Source: Caenorhabditis elegans | Lineage: Eukaryota; Nematoda; Chromadorea; Rhabditida; Rhabditidae | Reading direction: 5' to 3' | Assembly: GCF_000002985.6 (NCBI RefSeq) | Contig: NC_003283.11 | Span: 6,696,001 to 6,760,000 of the forward strand | Length of the DNA stretch: 64,000 nucleotides | Shown here: in pieces, positions 56,701 through 64,000 of the stretch | Numbering within the stretch: position 1 is the stretch's first letter | Layout of the letters: each line of letters starts with the position of its first letter | Made by a program: the position numbers and the translations under genes | Notes under the pieces: generated by a model | What the model saw: only the letters and a program-made list of their open reading frames with translations | The model's database searches: none | What the model was told of the DNA's origin: nothing

Positions 56701-59700
56701 TTTCTTGATTTCAATGTCCACCATCGCTATATTCGGCTAAATTGTTTTTGTAGTCAATTTTTCTAGATACTGTTAACTTTTGTAGCGCCGCAGCCAAAAT
56801 CAACTCTGATCATTTTTTGAATTGTTTCCAAATCATAACACATCGGTTTTTCGATTCATTTACGATTTTTCAGCTTACCATAGTTACCATAGTTTGGGCA
56901 AATCTAATGACTATCGAATTTTGAGATTTCAAATCAAGTGATGGATTACCATATAAGCTGATTGCCATTCTTCATACGGACAACCCCAATTCTTTCAGAA
57001 TTCCCTGAAATAATTTCAAAACTACGCCTAGTGTTCGATCATAACCCAGCAAGCACTTTCCGCACGCAAACGCTTAATAATCGGTCAACATCTGTTCCAC
57101 CAACCTAAAGTGGCGTGGTGACTCATTTGACCTTCTTCTCTACGAACAATGCCTGTCCAGACTTTTCTACGGCATCACCTCACCATGTGACAATGCTCGA
57201 GTCCCATTGGCTCTAGTCGACATGAACAAGAAAACCACGTTTTTGTTTGTGTATCCATTCGATGTCGCATCTGAGCATCTATCATGAGAAACGAGCCATC
57301 GCATTTTGCCCGACTTTCCTCCGATCATCTAAACTAAGCGAACACTTCGTTTTTGTTAGTTTCTCATCAATTTATTATCAAGCGCATGTGTTTTCTTTTT
57401 TTGGCATCTCTGGTCCCGGAAATCACGACCAAATGGGTCTGAAGAAGATTGATTTGTGGCGATCGGTAGCACATTGCAAACACATGCACAAGAGTGATTT
57501 TGGAACTTTTTTTTGAAGAGTTTCGAGAACTTTCCAGAATCCGTGATCAAACAGTTGATCTTGGCTGTTTCATTTTGAGCATTGTTTTCTTGTTTATCGT
57601 GTACACAAATCTGTTCGCCACGATTCTCGAGGTGGTCTCACCGCTTTGTTTCTTTTCGTTGACATCGGGTGATTTGTGTGACTTTGAATTTCGGTTATTT
57701 ATTTATTTATTTGTCTCTTTTTAATCTTGATTTTTCGTTTATGTACAGTTAATTTGAAGCTAAAACCCAGTTTTTTAAAAATAAGTTCTACCAACTATGG
57801 TATATTTTGAAAAAATCAAATCAATATTTGGTGGTTTTGGAAATCTTAAAACTTGAGCGAATTTCCCCAAAACAAAATCAATCTGAATCTTTCAAATTGC
57901 TCGATTTCATAAAATATTTGACAAAGTATTGATTAAATAAAAATATTTTGCCGAACCCAAACAACTACGAAAAAATATGTAGATTACCGCTCTGCCAAAT
58001 TAAATTATCGGTTTTTTATTTCTGAAAATGTTTTGCTTGGTATTTTTTAACTTAAAATGTCTCATTTGTTTATTTCCCATCGAACAATTTTTAAGTATTA
58101 CTTCCCTGGTCCAATATTACGCTTTAAATATGTGCGTGCTTCCATCAACTTTTTTCTGCATCGTATCAGTTCCTCATTCTATTTGTTTGAGAGTCACACT
58201 TTGCACTTTTGCAAGAATACATAACTCCAAAGTTATAAATAACAATAGGCATTTAAAACTTCTAAAAATAAGTCCATCATATCCTGATCTTGACGCGGAG
58301 TCTGCGCCTCCCACCTACCTCTTTTGTCTGGCTTCCTTTCCCGAATGATCCAATGTTATTGTGACGTTATTTCCGGGTCAAATCTTCAACTTTTCCTTAT
58401 TGTTCTCTTTTTCTTAATTATCCTGCTCCCATGACTTCACTGCTCTTCGTCTATCGTCAAATTGATATCGTATTACCAGCGAGTGTTGTACGTCAATCGT
58501 AGCCAGAATTAAGATGGCATGCATATAAAAAAGTCGAACAAGTATATAAAAGTACCAGCTGTCCGCTGTAAAAGTATAAACTATTTTATTCTGATCTAAC
58601 GTCACTTTTTTCAAAAAAAAAAACACAAAACTAAGTAAAAAAGTAGTGGGGGGAGAGACTTGATTCAATTTCAATTTGCTTTCGAACCGCCTCCAAACAA
58701 TTGCAAAACTCTGTGAGGAGGACCCATGTGTGGAGGCGTAGGAATTCGGCTTAATTTCGTATAGCTCAATCTCGTACTTTTTTCGAACAAAATGAATAAA
58801 AAACGGAAAAAAGTGGGCGGCGCCATGACGAGTAAAGTACAGGACTATAAAAACTCGTCATTGGTGGTATTTAGAGGACATTTTTCGTTTCATTTCAAAA
58901 TAAAAACCTAAAGTTTCAAAAACTAGAATTATCAAGGAATACATTTTTCTGATTTTCAACTAAAGGTTGTAGGTTTTCCGTTTTAAAAGCAACCCTGCGC
59001 GACAATCAATAATTTTTCCGATTGTAGATTTTGAAAAGTTCGGCATTTTTCTGAAATGAAAAATTATTGTAATTATGGTAATTGGCAGTTTTAACAATTT
59101 TGAAAAAAAAACCTGACTAAATTACAAAAAATGAGAAGTTCCACTGTTTGTATTACTGTTACTCTTCCAAATCTATAAAATTTACTTTAAAAAATTATTT
59201 TCGGAAAGTCTCAAAGTTTTTCGGCTAGCAGACATTTTTGGAAAACCCACAATTTTAAGACAAAATGAGCTAAATCGTTTCCAAAACCCTATATATTAAT
59301 TATTTATTCTATTATTCATCTGCAAAAAAAAAATGATTGACCTAGTTCATAACTCAATTATCTTTAACCACATAGATATCCCGTTCTTAGGACACTAATA
59401 ATGTCTTCTTTTTACACTTTTTTGCGTCTGTAATTATATTTATTCATCCATTCAACTGTCCATTCTCTGTTTTAAACACTTCATCTCACTGACCTTTTCC
59501 ACCACACCACATCTCCTTCCATTTTCTACCGTATGCCTTTGGCGCCATAATGTCGTTTCCGGAGCCGTCCTATCCAATTTACCGTATCTTAAATACCATT
59601 TTTGTGACTAGAAGACCTTCAAGTGACGTTTTGTTTATGTCGGTTTTCGACCAGCTGAGACACTTGCACTAGTAATTTGAGAGAATTTGTCGAAAAAAAA

Positions 59701-62141
59701 AGTCGTGAGCAAGTGAGATTTCGTTGAGATTCATTACAATCTGTATGAACACTGCAATTGCTTTTTTCCTCGGTTTTTAGTGTTTTTTTTTTGTTTTGAA
59801 AACTATACACTCTGTGCCAAAGTTCACAAAATTGACGATCAGTTTTCTAGTAGTTCAAACTTTCTTCTAGAGTTTCGAGAGACGGTGATGTTTGAAAATT
59901 AGTTTTTCTTGGTTAAAAAGTTAGAGTAAGATTTTAGAATCTCGCCAATACAGTATTAAATTTTTTTAAGCGTTGCGCATTTTTGCATTTTTGCTTGGCC
60001 CGAATCTAGGAGAAATTTCAAACTTTAAAAGCCTCACGGCAAATCCAAATCAATAAATAGAGTTCTAAATAAAGAATATTGTCGGCACGGAGGCAGATAT
60101 TGGAATCCGTGAATCCGTCATGGATACAAACATCTGAAAACTTGCTATCAGGGGGCAAACACAATTGTTAGTTATCGTTTGAAGTTGCCGCCGTCTCCGT
60201 ATCGAATATCATATCATTGTCGAGATATGAGAAGAAAACATTCTTGAAGTTGCGAGCAACTTCTTGCTGTCCGTGAAGACCAACCGGTCGGCTCTCATGT
60301 GATGTAGGCTTCTCATTTTTTCATTCTTCTTTTACTCGTCACACATTCCGTTCCTAGTTTTTTTTTGTATTTTTCTCATATTGAGAACGAGTGTTCCGCT
60401 CCCCAAAAAATATTGTCAGTAGTTGCTGGAACTTTTGCAAGAAATCTGTATAAAATTTTTTTTGAATACAGATAATTTTCCTGGAATTTTTGATAACATT
60501 TTTTCTTAGATTTTTCTTAGATGCTGTCAAGACCTAAAACTGAGTTTAAATTATATCAAAGTTTCAGAACTCAGAGCTTCAGAAAAATTTAGGTAACACC
60601 CCTCAACGTTGATGAGCATGTTAATTTTTGTAGACTTTTAAAATGTCTTTTTTATTACCCTGGAATCGGATAACGGTTTTTAGCAACCTGAATCCTACAA
60701 TACTTGCTAACCTGGTTTAGAAAACAAATTTGGAAATGCTGTAGATTTCCTATCATTTTTATGAACTCAGACAATTTTTTTGTCGTGAAATTTTGCAAAT
60801 TAATTGGAAAATTGAAATGAGCGAAATTGAATTACAAACATTTACGTTTCTATAATTCCCAGTAGCCTCCTTGATTACCATACTGTTTGCCAAATCTTGC
60901 AGACCTTCCAGTTTTCTCACGCTCACTTCCCTCATCTCACTTTTTTCTGTAATGTCCGTCTTTGGGGTCTTCTTGCAAATGTTTACCAACCAAAATCTGC
61001 AACTCAAAGCTTTCCCAAGCTCGGTGCCGACGAGTGTTAAAGGGGGCAACCTTGCACAATCCCTCGGGATCAATTCATCATTAGTGCTCTGGAACTTTTT
61101 TACTCGGGTTGAGCAGCAGCAGCAGCGCAAAACTTATCATAACCAAAAACGCCTTCTTTTTTTGAGCGCACCGCCCGCAGCCTCCCCCTCTGTGCCGAAT
61201 TGTTGCGATTTGTGTATATGTGTCGAAAATATGAGAAGAATGTTCCCAAAATAGATGGCGTCTACAATATGCCAACGGTTCTGCTCAGGCTCTAAATCGC
61301 TGCCAATTTTCAATTGATTTCCATCTTTAGTTTCACCAACTGTGTCTATACATTGAAATTCGATTCTCTCATTTCATTCTTCTCAATCCTTTACATTATG
61401 TTGCATTTTTCTTCCTCTTTTTCTGAAAGTGGAGCTATTGTTTTTCACACCCACTCGATGAATCTGGTGGGTGTTCCTCTCCTCCCCCTCAACGTCACAT
61501 TTATATGTCATTTTTTGAGCTTTTTTAAGCAACAGTGGTAGTAAGTTGACAAGAGGCATTTCGAAAACCCGTCTTTTGCATTTTTGGATTTATGAACTTT
61601 TTTGTTCTTCTCGTCCTTTCATCAGTCTGCAAAACAAGTCTAGATGTCTGAACGCAGTTCTTGGAAACAATTTTAATCTTATTTTCATACTGGTTGCTTG
61701 ACTAGATCCAAGTACAGCTAGAATTCATTGTTTATTGCATTATGTTTCTAAAGTTTAAAAATATACCAAAGTTCTAGGATTGTAACATTTCAAGTTTCAA
61801 CCATTCCTTAATTGTAGCTTGATTCGTAGTAGAAATTAGTGGCATTTTTTAATGAGTTTAAAAAATACTTTGAAACTTTGAAAAAAAAACTGTCTATTAG
61901 AGGACATTCAATAATTATTTTTAAAAAATGTGATACCGTCTTTCTCTATTACACTTGCATCCTTTTTTTTTACACGGAAAATCTTTAAAAACATCTGGAA
62001 CATTTTTCTTTTAAATTTTCTACAAATTTATTTTATAATTTACAGAATTATAATGTTTTCTTTGGGTTCTATTACTCTCTGTCATTGTATCTCAAATCAT
62101 TGTATCTTTAAAAAAAAATAGTCCGACTTTTCAGCCTGATT

Positions 62142-62288
62142 ATGCGCTAAACAAGAGGAGAGTCGTCATCGGCGAGCCCCCCGCAAATAGAAGTCCTTGT
62201 CCTGTCCCGTTTCCCTTTTTGTCCAATCTGTTTCCACATTCCCTACGATATGTCCAGTGGCTGCCTGATGCGCCCAACTCAACTATGA
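62142..62288 (+). promoter_or_regulatory. dbl-1 leader with two upstream ORFs
   Basis: A strong acceptor (GACTTTTCAG) ends at 62134, so the leader probably starts at 62135 by trans- or cis-splicing. It contains a two-codon uORF (ATG CGC TAA, 62142-62150) and a 12-codon uORF (62250-62288) whose TGA stop overlaps the dbl-1 ATG as ATGA. The first in-frame ATG for DBL-1 is at 62285; the open frame upstream of it starts without an ATG. Confidence 0.6.
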
Positions 62289-63939
62289 ACGACTCTGTGC
62301 GGACAACTACAACGATTTCAAGCACAAAATCCCTTGTTCACAGCTTCCAACTGTCCGCCATTCTCCACCTCTTCCTCCTCATCTCCTTCACACCAATGTC
62401 TGCTGCTGCCGATCAACACGCGTCCCACGCTACCCGACGCGGTTTGCTTCGGAAGTTGGGACTCGAGCACGTACCTGTGCAGACTGGTCCGAGCATTGAT
62501 GTTCCACAACACATGTGGGATATTTATGACGATGATAATGATGTCGACTGGGTCAGACACTATTATCCGAAGGTGAGATTTTAGATTTAGCTTATACCCA
62601 AATACCAAGACTTAAATTTCAGGAGATTATTGAAGATAACGAAGGGTTCTTGTTGTCTTATAACCTCTCATTGGCTGCTCGAAATGCTCACAATGAAGAA
62701 GTGACTAAGGCTACTTTGAAAGTGAGTTTTTCTCAATTCTGTTTTTTTTTTCGAAAATGTTATTCTTATGCTCATTTGAACACCTTCCATCTGTAACTTG
62801 CCACTTTCAGCTCCGGTTACGACGCAACAACAAAGCGAGGAGGTCCGGCAATATTAGTATTTATTTTTTTGAAGATGATATAGTATGTAAATCATTTAGC
62901 ATTTTTTTTTCTCACAATATGAAACTACAGAACAATGATCGATTTCAAATCGAATCTCGATCCGTCGACAACCTTACCGAATGGATCGATTTTGATGTGA
63001 CCGCCGCTTTTTTGCGGCGAACAAATCGTATCAGTTTCTTCATCGATTTGCCGGAAGATGTGGAGATCGAAGAGACACAGAGCAGCTCACTGAGCTCATT
63101 GCCCTACGCGCGGGCTCAGAGTGCTCCGCTTATTGTGTTCAGTGACCTGTCCGAACCGTCCAGTGTGCGGCGGAAACGGAGTGCACAAACAGGCAACAGC
63201 GAACGAAAAAATCGAAAAAAGGTTTGTGATTTCTTAAAAGTAGAAAAATTGTTAATCAATTCTATTGTAGGGTAGAAAGCATCATAACACCGAGGCCGAG
63301 AGCAATCTTTGTCGGAGGACTGATTTCTACGTGGATTTTGATGATTTAAATTGGCAAGACTGGATTATGGCACCCAGTGAGTATTTTAATTGTTGTTTTA
63401 AAGTAGAATTAAAGATAATTAGAAGAAAAATTGAGAAATCGTATCAAATTTCAGAGGGCTACGATGCTTATCAATGTCAAGGCTCTTGTCCAAATCCAAT
63501 GCCAGCTCAGTTAAATGCAACTAATCACGCTATTATTCAATCACTTTTACACTCTTTGAGACCTGATGAAGTGAGTTTTTAGAAGGTTTTTATTGATTTA
63601 GATGATGTTATTCATATATTTTTTCTTGTTCGAAAAAAATATGAGACAAAAATAGGTTTGAGTTTTTCAATTTGTTCATGCCTAACAACTTATTTTGAGG
63701 TCATGTAGAAAACTAGAAAAGAAACGACAAAACTTATTCCTCACCCTAAAATATTTTTCAGGTACCGCCACCTTGCTGTGTGCCTACTGAAACGAGCCCT
63801 CTTTCGATTCTCTACATGGATGTAGATAAAGTGTAAGTTAATCGAAACACTTCATGTCTTATTACTTCAAGATCTATTTTTTAGAATAGTGATAAGAGAG
63901 TATGCCGACATGCGGGTTGAATCTTGCGGGTGCCGGTGA
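62285..63939 (+). CDS. dbl-1: DBL-1, BMP-like TGF-beta ligand
   Basis: Secreted ligand of the C. elegans Sma/Mab pathway, which controls body size, male tail patterning and innate immunity (known biology). Eight exons (62285-62572, 62623-62721, 62811-62882, 62931-63221, 63271-63376, 63455-63570, 63762-63832, 63885-63939) give 365 residues, matching the length I know for DBL-1. A hydrophobic signal segment lies at about 20-40. The prodomain carries glycosylation sites (NLS, NIS, NLT). Basic processing sites are RRKR at 233-236 and a second cluster at 245-253. The mature domain has the seven TGF-beta cysteines: C264, the CQGSC pair, the CC pair and the terminal CGC, ending CGCR and stop. Motifs FDDLNWQDWIMAP and SILYMDVDK are typical BMP. 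The gene is complete, 60 bases from the window end. An overlapping uORF may limit translation. Confidence 0.98.
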
Positions 63940-64000
63940 TACCCGCTTCTATGTCGCCATCGTCGTCGCACATTACCACTTTTTGTCATCTCCTTGTTTT
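63940..64000 (+). other. Start of dbl-1 3' UTR
   Basis: Sixty-one bases after the stop codon; no poly(A) signal yet. Confidence 0.6.

Larger units (their letters stand above)
52240..62284. other. 10-kb noncoding stretch upstream of dbl-1
   Basis: After the EGF-gene 3' UTR no supported coding chain appears until dbl-1. A GC-rich block at about 52645-52775 precedes a possible first exon (52880-52889). Others at about 55490-56060, 57060-57260 and 60990-61200 stand out from AT-rich DNA and are candidate enhancers or untranslated exons. A small inverted repeat lies at 53570-53712. Many pyrimidine-rich frames are not genes. This is probably dbl-1 regulatory DNA and possibly a long 5' intron. Confidence 0.5.

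Noticed and set aside
60759-61254. Overlapping 120-residue frames on both strands upstream of dbl-1
   Set aside because: Neither has a recognisable domain or splice chain; listed only as a GC-richer island.
62219-62284. N-terminal extension of DBL-1 in the same frame
   Set aside because: The extension lacks an ATG; the first in-frame ATG is at 62285 and gives the 365-residue length I know for DBL-1.

Overview
The window is nematode genomic DNA, almost certainly Caenorhabditis elegans chromosome V. It is AT-rich, its introns are short with the TTTTCAG acceptor, several start codons sit 2 to 12 bases after a likely trans-splice acceptor, and the encoded proteins include recognisable C. elegans products (DLST-1, DBL-1). 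Gene models were built by hand from splice signals and reading phase. All the exon chains given below are phase-consistent.

Layout. 1-1.65 kb: most of an alkaline ceramidase gene (-), running off the left edge. 1.65-7.1 kb: noncoding. 7.1-14.5 kb: a compact housekeeping and germline cluster with era-1 (+), a DEDDh exonuclease (-), dlst-1 (-) and sna-1 (-). The three minus-strand genes follow each other closely, and the dlst-1/exonuclease junction has operon-like spacing. 14.9-20.5 kb: a repeat island with a 1.1 kb foldback palindrome next to a 4.1 kb element bounded by 29-bp terminal inverted repeats. That element holds tandem ~310-bp repeats, nested inverted repeats and a decayed cyclin A gene copy that keeps introns. 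20.8-26.5 kb: two seven-transmembrane chemoreceptor-like genes (-), with a candidate solo LTR and a TIR element between them. 26.5-31.8 kb: noncoding, with a (GA)49 microsatellite and possible receptor remnants. 31.8-34.1 kb: a divergent ATP-grasp-fold protein (+). 34.3-37.1 kb: two tandem ground-like-domain secreted protein genes (-). 37.1-49.1 kb: mostly noncoding. 49.1-52.2 kb: a single-pass membrane protein with EGF-like repeats and PPxY-type tail motifs (+). 52.2-62.3 kb: about 10 kb of noncoding DNA upstream of dbl-1. 62.3-63.9 kb: the complete dbl-1 gene (+), a BMP-like TGF-beta ligand.

The genes do not form one pathway. The links visible in the sequence are the likely dlst-1/exonuclease operon, the tandem grl duplication, and the clustering of repeats and chemoreceptors, which is typical of this chromosome. 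The points most worth following up are the captured-gene 4.1 kb TIR element with its foldback neighbour, the dbl-1 upstream ORF whose stop overlaps the main start, the altered calcium-site residues in the ceramidase, the divergent ATP-grasp protein, and two GC-AG introns.
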